From JAMXLO01 sp963749575 (lineage in GTDB: Bacteria; Pseudomonadota; Alphaproteobacteria; Acetobacterales; Acetobacteraceae), in NCBI GenBank assembly GCA_963749575.1, contig CAVVNM010000009.1:1-64000 (forward strand): a stretch of 64,000 bases of DNA, written 5' to 3'. The position numbers and the translations under genes are program-made. Below the pieces are notes generated by a model. It was not told the origin of the DNA and searched no databases. It was given only the letters and a program-made list of their open reading frames with translations. Shown piece after piece: positions 1 through 8,860 of the stretch; position 1 is the stretch's first letter; every line of letters begins with the position of its first letter.

Positions 1-7
1 GAGAGGT

Positions 8-781
8 ATGGACGTCGAGTCACACCAGCCGAGCGCAAGCCTCGAAGTGCCTGACGGCGAGATCCCGTCCGCCGCACCGTCACCGCATCCGCCTGCCCCG
101 GAAACCGCGCGGCTCTACGCGAGTGACTGGGCAGCATTCGTTGCGTGGTGCCGGCTCGCGGGGGCAGCACCGCTGCCGGCCAGCCCGGCCACGGTCGCGA
201 GCTATCTTGCGACGCTTACCGGCCGCCTCAGCGCCGGCACGCTGGGCCGGCGCGCCGCCGCCATCGCCGCCGAGCATCGCCAGCATGGGCAGGCCTCGCC
301 GGCGTCCGATCCGGTGGTGACGTCCCTGCTGCGGCACGCCCGTCGCACCGCCACCCGCCGGCGGTCGATACTGCCGGCGGTGGCCCAACTCATGCGAATG
401 GCGACTGCCTGTCCGGCCGACCTCGCCGGTTTACGTGATCGCGCTCTCCTGCTGCTGACCGCCGCCGGGCTTGGCCGCGGGGTCCTGGTAGGGCTCGAGG
501 TCGAGCAGGTGCAGTTCGGGGAAGCCGGGGTTGACCTTGTGCTGCACAGCCACGCCGGCACCGACCGCATCGTCACCGTCCGGCGCGTCGCTTCGCTCGG
601 TGCTTGCCCGGTGAATGCGCTGAAGGATTGGCTGGATGCGTCCGACAGCCGGTTCGGCCCGGTGTTCCGGAAGGTCGATCGCTGGGGCAATGTGGAGCAT
701 CGTCGGCTTGGGACGGACGCGATCCGCCGGATCGTGGCGCGCCGTGCCCGGGGACGTCTCAGACGTGAGGCGCCGGCATGA
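8..781 (+). CDS. Tyrosine-recombinase-like protein lacking the catalytic C-terminus
   Basis: 257 aa. The N-terminal half resembles the SAM-like core-binding domain of phage-type integrases (residues about 30-115) and is followed by the start of a catalytic domain with the segment GLGRGVLVGLEVEQV, which holds the first conserved Arg. The protein stops soon after RRLGTDAIRRIVARR, before the HxxR box and tyrosine nucleophile of active enzymes. It is therefore either truncated or a non-catalytic DNA-binding protein. Its stop overlaps the next start by four bases (ATGA), and a ScpA homologue follows, an arrangement I associate with alphaproteobacterial plasmids. The region just downstream does not encode the missing part in any obvious frame. 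Confidence 0.6.
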   Translation: MDVESHQPSASLEVPDGEIPSAAPSPHPPAPETARLYASDWAAFVAWCRLAGAAPLPASPATVASYLATLTGRLSAGTLGRRAAAIAAEHRQHGQASPASDPVVTSLLRHARRTATRRRSILPAVAQLMRMATACPADLAGLRDRALLLLTAAGLGRGVLVGLEVEQVQFGEAGVDLVLHSHAGTDRIVTVRRVASLGACPVNALKDWLDASDSRFGPVFRKVDRWGNVEHRRLGTDAIRRIVARRARGRLRREAPA

Positions 782-1626
782 GGCGCGCGGCCGCCAATGC
801 GGTGGCGACCGCGGACGCGCTGCTCGCCTGGCTACGCACTCAGTCTGGTGGCGATGGGACTGCGGTCGGCGCCGCAAGCGAAGGGCGTCCGCCCGAAGCC
901 GCATCGGCGCGAGGCCGCGACGGCGTTCCGGATGCAGGCACTCGAGAGGCCGCGGCAGCGGCGGTTACCACGGGTGAAGACACCAGCGCGCGGCATGGGG
1001 CCAGTAGGCCCGAGGCCAAATGCCGAGCCGCGACGATGCGGCTGGCGCACACCGACTGGCTGCACCACCGGCTCACCATAAGCGGAGCGACCGATCAGCT
1101 CACGGGGTTTCGGCGCGCCGCAGCGGGCGCGGGTATCATCCCCTGGCGGATCGACCTCGATCGCATGGAGGAGGATGTCTTTCACCTGCTGGCGGCGCCA
1201 CCGCGCCCACAGCTGCGCACGCTGAGCGTGTCTGGAGCACGCGTGCTGGCACGGCAGCTGCGCGCCGCCATTGGCGGTCGCCACGACCGCGCTGTTGCAC
1301 GTGTGGGCGTGAGCCAGGCGTGTGCGTTTGATCTGCACACTCTGGTTCCGGTGATCGATCGGGTTCTCCAGCTCGGACCGGATGATCCGGCGGCGCTCGC
1401 CTGGCTGTGGGAACACTGGGGCACGACAGAGCCGCTACGGCACGTCGCCGCGGACATCGTCGCCGGTCAGGAGGCGCGGGCCCGGGCCGGACTGGCGACC
1501 GAGCACGATAGCTTCCGTGTCACGTTCTGGTCGGCCGACTGGACCCCGTGGCGCGCCCTGCGGGCGCTGGCCGAGCGCTGGCCGGGGCTTTGCTTCGATC
1601 TGCGTCCGACGTACGGCGGACCGTGA
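778..1626 (+). CDS. Conserved hypothetical protein of the integrase-ScpA cluster
   Basis: 282 aa from the ATG that overlaps the upstream stop. The first 85 residues are low-complexity, Ala/Gly/Arg-rich and look unlike the rest; the conserved part begins at MRLAHTDWLHHRLTISG, so an alternative start is the ATG at 1036. The C-terminal part is Trp-rich (LAWLWEHWGTT, FWSADWTPWRAL). I recognise this as the unnamed partner that accompanies ScpA-like genes in rhizobial and methylobacterial replicons, but I know of no assigned function. The end overlaps the GTG start of the scpA-like gene by four bases (GTGA), consistent with translational coupling. Confidence 0.6.
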   Translation: MRRAAANAVATADALLAWLRTQSGGDGTAVGAASEGRPPEAASARGRDGVPDAGTREAAAAAVTTGEDTSARHGASRPEAKCRAATMRLAHTDWLHHRLTISGATDQLTGFRRAAAGAGIIPWRIDLDRMEEDVFHLLAAPPRPQLRTLSVSGARVLARQLRAAIGGRHDRAVARVGVSQACAFDLHTLVPVIDRVLQLGPDDPAALAWLWEHWGTTEPLRHVAADIVAGQEARARAGLATEHDSFRVTFWSADWTPWRALRALAERWPGLCFDLRPTYGGP

Positions 1627-2501
1627 CCGACATCGTACAGGAAGCGGGCCAATCGGCTGCCCTCGTGGCGGAGATTTCCGCCTGGGAGGATGCGCCGCGC
1701 GCGGCTTCGGCGGAGGCGGCGCCGGTGCTCTCGGTCGACGGTTTTGCGGGACCGCTCGACTGGTTGGTGGAGATGGCGCAGGCCCGGAAGATCGATCTGG
1801 CACGGCTGTCGATCGTCGCGCTGATCGAGGCGTTCGCGACCGCGATGGAAGCAGCGCTGGCCGATCGGACCGGCGAGCGCGTGGCGGAGCTTGGGCGCTG
1901 GGGCGTCTGGTTGGTGATGGCGGCGAGCCTGGCCTTGCTGCGCTCGCGGTTGTTGCTGCCGGGCGACACGCCCGAGGCCAGGGCGGCGGAAGACGAAGCG
2001 GAGGCGCTGCGGCGCCGGCTGGTCAGCCGGGCGCAGGTGCGCGCGGCCGCGGACTGGCTCGAGCGCCGGCCTCAGCTCGGCCGCGATGTGTTTGGCTGCG
2101 GGACAGGGCAGCGCGTCCGCAACAATGGTCGGGTCGGTGACATCACCGAACTGCTGCGGGCCTGCCTGGTTGCGCTGGAGGTGCCGGCGCAGGCGGAGCT
2201 CTATCGTCCCCGGCCACCCACACTCTGGCAGGTCAGCGACGCGATTGCGCGGTTGCGTCAGTTGCTCGACGCGCTGCCGGACGGCAGTCCGCTGATGGCG
2301 TTCCTGCCGGAGGTTGAAGGCACCGAGCCGGAGCGCCAACTGCGCGGTCGCGTGGCGGTATCCAGCACGCTGGTAGCCGGCCTGGAGCTCGCGCGCGCTG
2401 GCGTCTTGGCGCTGGATCAGGATGCGCCCTGGACGCCGATCCGGGTGCTCCATCGGGATGATCACAGCGCCGTCCAGGGTGCGGTCGGGCCTTTGGCTTG
2501 A
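1623..2501 (+). CDS. scpA: ScpA-like segregation/condensation protein
   Basis: About 292 aa from a GTG that overlaps the previous stop. Residues about 41-64 carry the ScpA/kleisin signature (FAGPLDWLVEMAQARKIDL), followed by a helical N-terminal domain and an Arg-rich middle; the C-terminal part (RVAVSSTLVAGLELARAG) fits the winged-helix end. ScpA bridges SMC heads in chromosome and plasmid condensation. The usual partner scpB is not seen downstream; instead there is about 200 bp of unassigned DNA and a MITE-like element. This copy is probably a plasmid-type accessory kleisin and not the chromosomal one. The symbol marks family membership, not orthology. Confidence 0.7.
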   Translation: MTDIVQEAGQSAALVAEISAWEDAPRAASAEAAPVLSVDGFAGPLDWLVEMAQARKIDLARLSIVALIEAFATAMEAALADRTGERVAELGRWGVWLVMAASLALLRSRLLLPGDTPEARAAEDEAEALRRRLVSRAQVRAAADWLERRPQLGRDVFGCGTGQRVRNNGRVGDITELLRACLVALEVPAQAELYRPRPPTLWQVSDAIARLRQLLDALPDGSPLMAFLPEVEGTEPERQLRGRVAVSSTLVAGLELARAGVLALDQDAPWTPIRVLHRDDHSAVQGAVGPLA

Positions 2502-2704
2502 GACCGTCTCATGGGCCAGGAGTTGGTCCCACGACTGGCGGTGACGGGGCCGTCGCCGATACGCCGGTACTGGCGCGGTTACCGCGTCGGATCGCTCGGC
2601 CGGTAACGGTTGGCCACCTGGCGTGTGGCGCAGCGTGGGGCAGGGGAGGGGTCCCGGCCGTTCAATCTGCGGCCGACAAGCAGCGATGATAAATGGCGCC
2701 GTAC

Positions 2705-2917
2705 AGGGGTCAGTGGACGATTGTACAAACCTACACGCAGCGTTGATAGCTCAGGGAATGAGGAGGGAACGCCGCTGCTTTCACAAGTTTTGAAAGGGGA
2801 TTCTGAGAAATCCGTGACCCCGCAAACCAATGCACATACGACCGTTTGTGAAAGTCCCTGATCCCAAATACTTTTCGGCTGAGCGTGCAGTTTCGTACAA
2901 ATCGTCCACTGACCCCT
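2705..2917. repeat. 213-bp MITE-like element with terminal inverted repeats
   Basis: The left end begins AGGGGTCAGTGGACGATT (2705-2722) and the right end, read on the minus strand, begins with the same 18 bases (2917 back to 2900); similarity continues imperfectly over GTACAAAC versus TGTACGAAA. The interior has no transposase. Short size, long perfect terminal repeats and absence of a gene fit a miniature inverted-repeat transposable element. Flanks (CGTAC left, CCTAC right) match at four of five positions, which may be a degraded target duplication. The autonomous parent element is not in this window. Confidence 0.6.
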
Positions 2918-2997
2918 CCTACGTGTCGCTGACCGGCCAACGTTGTTGTCGCGCGAGAAGCCGGGCAGAGGCGGCAGCAGGTGGGACAGCGGGGTCA

Positions 2998-3285
2998 TCA
3001 TGCACCGCCTCCCAGCGTCAGCAGGAGGCGGTAGCGGCTGACGTGTCTGCCGTGCCCTGTCTCGTCCTTCACGATGACGCCTGCTGCGAGGAGCGCGCGC
3101 AGACCCGTGTCGACGGATTTGCGGGAGAGGCCGGCGGCTTCCTCCAGCGTCTCGCGGCTCTGCTGGCAGACATCGTCGCTGGCGAACATGGCTTCGAGCA
3201 GCCGGACAGTGGCATGCGGCAGCGGCTTGTGGGAGCGATTGTGCGCCGCGACGGCGGCGACGAGGGCGTCTCGACGGGCAGGCAT
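2998..3285 (-). CDS. Small winged-helix DNA-binding protein
   Basis: 95 aa from an ATG at 3285 preceded by AAGGAG at good spacing. After a basic N-terminus the protein shows a helix-turn-helix pattern (ETLEEAAGLSRKSVDTGL) followed by a short wing-like segment (VSRYRLLLTL), so it is probably a winged-helix regulator similar to the N-terminal domain of plasmid replication or GntR-type proteins. It stands alone between the MITE-like element and the ligase operon, which is on the same strand but about 570 bp upstream. No target is evident. Confidence 0.6.
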   Translation of the reverse strand: MPARRDALVAAVAAHNRSHKPLPHATVRLLEAMFASDDVCQQSRETLEEAAGLSRKSVDTGLRALLAAGVIVKDETGHGRHVSRYRLLLTLGGGA

Positions 3286-3857
3286 GACGGGTGCTCCTTC
3301 GGTTGTGCCGAAGCCCGCGCCGGCCGGACGCGGGCACAAGCATCCCCGGCGCAAGAATTGGGCTCTTGCAAAACGGGCCTGAGTGGGGGGAGACTGCTGA
3401 TTGTCACGTCATCAGTTCCCCCGGCCTCGGCCGGATGTTCATGGCCCACCTTCACCGGTGGGCTTTGGCATTTCTAGGATTCTGGGTTCGGCAGGTTCCT
3501 CGCGAATCGCCGTGCACGTCACAGCGGAGTGAGATTGTGACGGATCAGTTCGCGTCGGGGCAAAGGACTATCTCTTGTGGGCCTCCGGGACTGCCGCGGG
3601 CCGGCCGGGGATGCCGGCGGCTCCGGCGGGCGACCGCGCATAAGTGGGTTTCTGATCGGTGCCGACCAGCCGTCGAAACGCGGGCCGCAGCGTGCGGGCC
3701 GCACCTGGGGTGGTAAGTCTGGGTCACGAGGCAGGCCCTTGACTCGCCGCTTCCCGCCGCTCACCTCGCCTCGTCCGCGTCGTTTGCTGCCGGCTGGCAG
3801 GCGTGGCGCGCTGACACACCTGCGGAGCAGCCCGACGAACATCGATCTCCAACGCGT
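3286..3857. other. Stretch without a recognisable gene
   Basis: About 570 bp between the winged-helix gene and the ligC stop. Several open frames cross it on both strands, but they are Arg/Pro-rich frames typical of GC-rich non-coding DNA, without ribosome binding sites or family resemblance. No repeat or RNA gene was recognised. Confidence 0.5.
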
Positions 3858-4892
3858 TCATAGGATCGCTTCGACGAGCTTGCCCGGCCGTAGGGCCTCG
3901 CTGATCTGATCCCGCGTGCATTGCCGCGGCGCCTTGTCCGGCCGCCAGCGCAGCAGCATCGTCCCGTGGCGGAAGCGGCCATCGGTGACCTGGTCGTAGC
4001 TGACCTCGACCACCAGCTCGGGACGGAGCTTCTGCCAGGCGGCCGATTTCTCTGTCGCCCAACGGCTCGGACCACCCGGGGCATCCCCCGTGAAGCCGAC
4101 CCCGCCCTGCAGGGCCTCCAGCCGCTGCGTCAACGCGGGGCGCTCGGCGTCGCTGATGGCGGACGTGAAGCCGACATGGTCCAACCGGCCATCGGCGTCG
4201 AACAGGCCGAGCAGGATCGAGCCGACCTGGCGGGTCTCCTTGCCATAACGGAAGCCGCCGACGACGCAGTCGGCGGTGCGGTGCGTCTTAACCTTGAGCA
4301 TGTCCCGCTTGCCCGTCGCGTACGGCTTGTCCAGGCGCTTGGCAATCACGCCGTCCATCGCGCCATGCGCGCGTTCAAGCCACTGCTCGGCTTGCCGCCG
4401 GTCGCGCGTGAATGGCGACAGACGGACGCGGTCCGCCCGCACGAAGCCGGCCATCACGCGGTCCAGCGCCGCGCGGCGCTCCGGCAGTACGGCGCCCACC
4501 ATCGAGCCGGTATCGCCGATCGCCAGACAGTCGAACAGCACCAGCAGCGCCGGCGTCTCGGCAGCGAGCTTGCGCACGCGGCTTTCGGCGGGATGCACCC
4601 GGTTCTGCAGCGACCCGAAGGAGAGGGTGTCGCCTCGCGGCACCATCAACTCGCCATCCAGGACGAAAGCGTCCGCGCCGGCGTGCCGCAACGCCTCTAC
4701 CATCTCGGGGAAGTATCGCCCGAGCGGCTTGCCGGACTTGGCCCGCAGATCGACTTCGCCACCGGCCTTGTAGGCGAGGCAGCGGAAGCCGTCCCACTTC
4801 GGCTCGAATTGCCACGCTGCCCCGTCCGGTAGGGCGTCGACGACCTTGGCCTCCATCGCTTCGGTGTCGAGACCAAGCAGGAACCCCGTCAT
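3858..4892 (-). CDS. ligC: ATP-dependent DNA ligase, LigC type
   Basis: 344 aa. Motif I with the adenylated lysine is EPKWDGFR near residue 33; further nucleotidyltransferase motifs include FVLDGELM, LFDCLAIGD and DGVIAKRLD, followed by an OB-fold domain (DMLKVKTHRTADCVVGGFRYG). The size fits stand-alone LigC/LigD-type ligases that take part in NHEJ or base-excision repair. I start it at the ATG at 4892, because it follows the ligD stop after a single base; the open frame extends slightly further upstream. It forms an operon with ligD. No Ku gene is visible in the window. Confidence 0.85.
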   Translation of the reverse strand: MTGFLLGLDTEAMEAKVVDALPDGAAWQFEPKWDGFRCLAYKAGGEVDLRAKSGKPLGRYFPEMVEALRHAGADAFVLDGELMVPRGDTLSFGSLQNRVHPAESRVRKLAAETPALLVLFDCLAIGDTGSMVGAVLPERRAALDRVMAGFVRADRVRLSPFTRDRRQAEQWLERAHGAMDGVIAKRLDKPYATGKRDMLKVKTHRTADCVVGGFRYGKETRQVGSILLGLFDADGRLDHVGFTSAISDAERPALTQRLEALQGGVGFTGDAPGGPSRWATEKSAAWQKLRPELVVEVSYDQVTDGRFRHGTMLLRWRPDKAPRQCTRDQISEALRPGKLVEAIL

Positions 4893-4893
4893 G

Positions 4894-7506
4894 TTAGGGC
4901 GCCAAGCGCTGGATGGCCGCTGCAAGCGGCCGTTCGGCCTCGCAGTATTCCGCCCAGGCCTTCGTCTTGGCCAGCAACGCTGGCACGCTGCGCACCGTGT
5001 AGCGTTGTGGATCCAGTCCGGCCTTCACCTGCGCCCAGGTCACCGGCATGGAGACGGTGGCGCCCGGCCGTGCCCGTGGGGACAGCGGCGCCACGGCGGT
5101 CGCGAAGCGGTCGTTGCGGAGGTAGTCCAGGAAGATGCGGCCGGTGCGCAGCTTCTTGGCCATGTTGATGACATAGCGGTCGGGCGCCGCGTTGGCCATC
5201 ACCTTGCAGACGCCCTGCGCGAACGCCTTCGCCTCGGGCCAGCTCGGGTTGGCGCCGTCGGCCCGGGCCAGCGGCGTGACGACGTGCAGGCCCTTGCCGC
5301 CGGTCGTCTTGCAGAAGCCGATCAGGCCCAGTTCCGCCAGTCGATCGCGCACTTCCTTGGCCGCGTCGATCACCGCAGTGAACTCTACCTCCGGGCCCGG
5401 ATCCAGGTCGAACACCAAGCGGCCGGGGATGTCGGGGTGGAACGGGTCGCAGTTCCAAGGGTGCAGCTCCAGCGCTGCCGTCTGCGCCACGGCCGCCAAG
5501 CCCTCGACCCGATCGATCTCGAGATACGGCTTCCGGTCGCCCGACACGGTGACCAGCTCCAGCAGGTTGGACGAGCCGGGCATCGCATGGCGCTGGAAGA
5601 AGGTCTGCCCTTCGAACCCGTCCGGCGCGCGGATGATGGAGCACGGGCGGCCCTTCAGGTGGCTCAGCAGCCAGGGACCGACCGCTTCGTAATAGCGCGC
5701 CAGGTCCAGCTTGGTGACGGGTTGGCCGTCCTCGCCGGCTTGAGGCCACATCGCCTTGTCAGGGCGGGAGATCGAGACGCCCATGACCACTTCGGACCCG
5801 GCCTTGGCGGAGACGCGCTTCAGGGCAGGCGCGGTGATGGGTGTCTCGGCGGCCGGGGCGGGCGTTTCCGCCACCACCTCGGTTGCCGGCTTGTCCTCCC
5901 GCAATCCTTTGAAGGAGGCCTGCCGAACCTGGCCGGCGGCGGTCCAGCCGGCGAACTGCACCTCCGCCACCAGCTCGGGGCGGACCCAATGGATGTTCGC
6001 GGCAGGGGGTGGGGCGCCGGCCCCGGTGAACGGGCTCTTGTCCGCCGCCATGGCCTTCAGCTTGGGCAGCAGCCGTGCCGCCACGTCGCGGCCGAAGCCG
6101 GTGCCGACCCGGCCCACATGGACGAAGTGGTCACCGCGGTTGACGCCGACCATCAGGGAGCGGAACTGGCCGCCCGTGTCGGTCCAGGCGCCGATGACCA
6201 GCTCGTGGCCGCCGCGGCATTTTGCCTTGGTCCAGGTCTCGCTGCGGCCGGATCGGTAGGGGGCGTTGGCCTGCTTGGAGACAATTCCCTCCAGGGATAG
6301 CTTGCAGGCCGAGAGCAGGACGGCGTCGCCGCCCGTGTCAAAATGGTCGACGTAACGCACCAGCGCCTTGTCCGGCGGCGCCTTGCCCGCCAGGAAGGCC
6401 TGCAGCCGCGCCTTGCGCTCGAACAGCTTGAGGGGGCGCAGGTCCTCGCCGCCGGCGTGCAGCAGGTCGAAGGCGAAGAACACGAGCTGGTCCGTGTCGC
6501 CCTCGGCAAGTGCCGCCTGCAACACGGCGAAATCCGGCGCGCCGTCTCCATTGAGCGCCACGACCTCGCCGTCGACGATTCCGTCCGGCAGCATGGCACA
6601 GGCGCGGGCGACGGCGCCGAACCGATCGGTCCAGTCCAGCCCCTTGCGGGTGCGCACGACGGCGCGGCCGCCCTCGACGCGGACCTGGACGCGGTAGCCG
6701 TCGAATTTGATCTCGTGCAGCCAGCCGTCGCCCGATGGCGGCCGCTCGAGGGGATGGCAGAGCTGCGGCTCGATGAACCCCGGCATGACGGCCGCCGTGG
6801 ACTTCGTTTTCGCGCGCGGCCGTTTGCGCTCGGCGCGAAGGGCGGGCGCCAGGCCGACGGATGAGTCCCAGACGGCATCCTTGGCGACGGCGGCCGCCGC
6901 CCCAGCCACCATGAATGGCGCAGGCGAACGGCCCGTGCCTGCCGCGATCTCGGCCATGGATCGCCCGGAGGCGATAGACCGGTCCCCGGCCAGCAGCGCG
7001 TCGGCGTCGCCCTCGCGGGCATGCTCGTCGCGGTGCTTGATGAGCAGCCAGTTCACCCGCTTACCGGACCACCCCTTGATCCGCACCAGCACCCAACTGC
7101 CGTGCAGGTGGCCGCCCTCCAGCGTGAACTTGAGGTCGCCGGAGGCGAGACCTTGTTCGGCTGTCATGCCTTGCGGCGCCCAGGTGCCGCGGTCCCAGAG
7201 CTGGACCGTGCCGCCGCCATACTGCCCCTTCGGGATGGTGCCCTCGAAGTCGCCGTAGTCGAGCGGGTGGTCCTCCGTCTCGACCGCGAGCCGCTTGTCG
7301 TGCGGGTCGAGCGAGGGGCCGCGTGTGATCGCCCAGGACTTGAACACGCCATCGAGCTCCAGGCGCAGGTCGTAGTGCAACCGGGTGGCGGCGTGCTTCT
7401 GGATGACGAAGCGCGGGTGTTCGGACGGCCGCACCGCGGTTCCGCCACGCGGCTCCGCGGTCTGCGTGAAATCGCGCTTGGCCTGGTAGGTCATGAGCTT
7501 GTCCAC
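4894..7506 (-). CDS. ligD: Multifunctional non-homologous end-joining DNA ligase LigD
   Basis: 870 aa. Domain order is phosphoesterase (residues about 25-190, with HYDLRLELDG and GTIPKGQYGGGTV), ATP-dependent ligase (about 260-540, catalytic lysine in EIKFDGYR) and primase-polymerase (about 590-870, metal-binding VFDLDPGPEVEF). These process and seal double-strand breaks held by Ku. Start is the GTG at 7506, preceded by AAGGAG five bases upstream; the open frame continues upstream but without conserved sequence. The stop lies one base before the ligC start, so the two are co-transcribed. All key motifs appear intact. Confidence 0.92.
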   Translation of the reverse strand: MDKLMTYQAKRDFTQTAEPRGGTAVRPSEHPRFVIQKHAATRLHYDLRLELDGVFKSWAITRGPSLDPHDKRLAVETEDHPLDYGDFEGTIPKGQYGGGTVQLWDRGTWAPQGMTAEQGLASGDLKFTLEGGHLHGSWVLVRIKGWSGKRVNWLLIKHRDEHAREGDADALLAGDRSIASGRSMAEIAAGTGRSPAPFMVAGAAAAVAKDAVWDSSVGLAPALRAERKRPRAKTKSTAAVMPGFIEPQLCHPLERPPSGDGWLHEIKFDGYRVQVRVEGGRAVVRTRKGLDWTDRFGAVARACAMLPDGIVDGEVVALNGDGAPDFAVLQAALAEGDTDQLVFFAFDLLHAGGEDLRPLKLFERKARLQAFLAGKAPPDKALVRYVDHFDTGGDAVLLSACKLSLEGIVSKQANAPYRSGRSETWTKAKCRGGHELVIGAWTDTGGQFRSLMVGVNRGDHFVHVGRVGTGFGRDVAARLLPKLKAMAADKSPFTGAGAPPPAANIHWVRPELVAEVQFAGWTAAGQVRQASFKGLREDKPATEVVAETPAPAAETPITAPALKRVSAKAGSEVVMGVSISRPDKAMWPQAGEDGQPVTKLDLARYYEAVGPWLLSHLKGRPCSIIRAPDGFEGQTFFQRHAMPGSSNLLELVTVSGDRKPYLEIDRVEGLAAVAQTAALELHPWNCDPFHPDIPGRLVFDLDPGPEVEFTAVIDAAKEVRDRLAELGLIGFCKTTGGKGLHVVTPLARADGANPSWPEAKAFAQGVCKVMANAAPDRYVINMAKKLRTGRIFLDYLRNDRFATAVAPLSPRARPGATVSMPVTWAQVKAGLDPQRYTVRSVPALLAKTKAWAEYCEAERPLAAAIQRLAP

Positions 7507-7787
7507 CGCTACTCCTTCAACAGCGAATGGGAACGCGGGAACGTAACCGCAGTCCCGTGGCGGGATGGCCACCATCTCGGAATCGAACATTCTGTGATGA
7601 AACCGGAAGCCTCGTTGGCTACAAGGCCGAACGCGCACTGTTCAAGGCGAGCAAAAAGCACTCGGCAGCGGCGCCGCACAGTCGTGCCTGCCAGGGTCTC
7701 CCTGTCCGGCTCGCGCTTCTGCGCTCTCTCTCCCCTGAGGCGCAGCGCACAGCCGACCAGCTGCGCGACCGCTGAGGCCGCGGCAAC
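7507..7787. other. Divergent intergenic region upstream of ligD
   Basis: 281 bp between the divergent ligD and the secreted-protein gene. It presumably holds the ligD promoter, but no clear promoter match was found; GGAAC occurs twice (near 7531 and 7541) without a correctly spaced CGTT. Confidence 0.4.
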
Positions 7788-8216
7788 TTGGAAGGGCTCG
7801 CAATCATCACGGTTGTCGCGACCGGCGTGGCACTCGCGGTCTTCTCGGCAAGCAGTGGACGGGCCGCCGGCTGCTATAAGGGCGGCGACACGGTGACAAT
7901 TGTCGGCACCATCCACATGAAAACCTTGCCGCCGAACCCGGATCTGAAGCGGACGAAATCGTGGACCTATCCCGTCCTGACGTTCGACCATCCCCTCTGT
8001 ATCAAAGATCCCGGCTTCGGCGACGTTCCGGACGGAAAGGTGGCTTCGGTCACCTTCGATCCCAAAGTTCAGCGAACCCTTTCGGAGGGACAGCATGTCA
8101 GCCTGCGCGGTCAGCTTGCGCCTCCGGACAATGGAAGCCAGCCGCCCGAACCGCTCATGCTTCGTGACGGTGAAATAGGGCCTGCGCCTGCTTTACTCTT
8201 CAAGCCAGCCTCATAG
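7788..8216 (+). CDS. Secreted DUF4431-like protein
   Basis: 142 aa. A hydrophobic N-terminal segment (ITVVATGVALAVFSASSG) ends in an Ala-rich cleavage site, followed by CYKGGDTVTIVGTI, a central PVLTFDHPLCIKDP and VSLRGQLAPPDNGSQPPEP. This resembles DUF4431, a small periplasmic domain with a conserved cysteine pair. The start is uncertain: the TTG at 7788 lacks a ribosome binding site, and a GTG inside the signal segment is possible. It is isolated, divergent from ligD. Function unknown. Confidence 0.6.
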   Translation: MEGLAIITVVATGVALAVFSASSGRAAGCYKGGDTVTIVGTIHMKTLPPNPDLKRTKSWTYPVLTFDHPLCIKDPGFGDVPDGKVASVTFDPKVQRTLSEGQHVSLRGQLAPPDNGSQPPEPLMLRDGEIGPAPALLFKPAS

Positions 8217-8428
8217 CTATCGAACTGATCGGCGTTCAATCCCGCCGCCTCGAGCCAGTTATCGCGGTAGAGTGCAAAGCCAGCAATCCACAGCCCTCGC
8301 CCTGCACCATCGGCGCCACGATCCCGGTGATCAGGCGGACGACGCCGAGGTTGCCCAGCACCAGTAGCTTGATCCGTTGCGGGCGCTGTAGCGGAACGAC
8401 GCCGGTCATGGCTTCGCAGCGACACCGG

Positions 8429-8629
8429 TCAAGGCCTTCGCGACCATGTGTTGAAAATCCTCCTGGCTGAGATTGCCCAGGCATAGCCAATCCTGGCCTT
8501 TCCGATCTCGTGTCGTTGCTGCTTGGATAAATTCTTTCCCAGCAGACCATGCCGGCTCTTGTAGTCCGCTATCGCGCCGTGGATGATCCTGGTGGCCGTA
8601 TCGGCTCGCTCCGGTGCACGGGCTGTCAT
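8429..8629 (-). CDS. Small basic hypothetical protein
   Basis: 66 aa from an ATG at 8629 with GGAG about nine bases upstream. The sequence is charged and helical (YKSRHGLLGKNLSKQQRHEI). I do not recognise a family. The C-terminal WSRRP may be an artefact of a shift, since the minus strand just below (8236-8430) also carries open frame without a clear start. It lies in a gene-poor stretch between convergent neighbours. Confidence 0.4.
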   Translation of the reverse strand: MTARAPERADTATRIIHGAIADYKSRHGLLGKNLSKQQRHEIGKARIGYAWAISARRIFNTWSRRP

Positions 8630-8860
8630 TGCGTCTCCGTCTTCTGTCCTTTGGCTTGCACGACGGTATTGCAGATCGGCGCAGCGGTATCTCAAATGAG
8701 CTGAGCTTCTTGGGCGTTCAGCCGGTCCGCGAATGCGGGGCTTGCGTACATCACTCCTTCAAAGACGAGACCCATGCTGCGAGGATCACTGCGCAACGCA
8801 TTTCCACCTCCGGGGACTCCGGGAGTAAGGTGCCCCGGCCAAACCTCATGCAACGGAAGC
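8630..8860. other. Intergenic stretch, nothing recognised
   Basis: About 230 bp downstream of the SDR gene stop (minus strand). No gene, repeat or clear terminator could be identified. Confidence 0.4.

Noticed and set aside
1467..2465. Minus-strand open frame opposite ScpA
   Set aside because: Shadow of the GC-rich scpA-like gene; the plus strand has kleisin signatures and start overlaps.
2579..3343. Minus-strand frame through the MITE-like element
   Set aside because: It overlaps the better supported winged-helix gene in another frame and runs through non-coding repeat DNA.
4846..6300. Long plus-strand open frame across ligC and ligD
   Set aside because: It is the mirror of the GC-rich ligase genes: no start signal, composition rich in Gly/Arg/His, and no family similarity, while the minus strand has complete ligase motifs.
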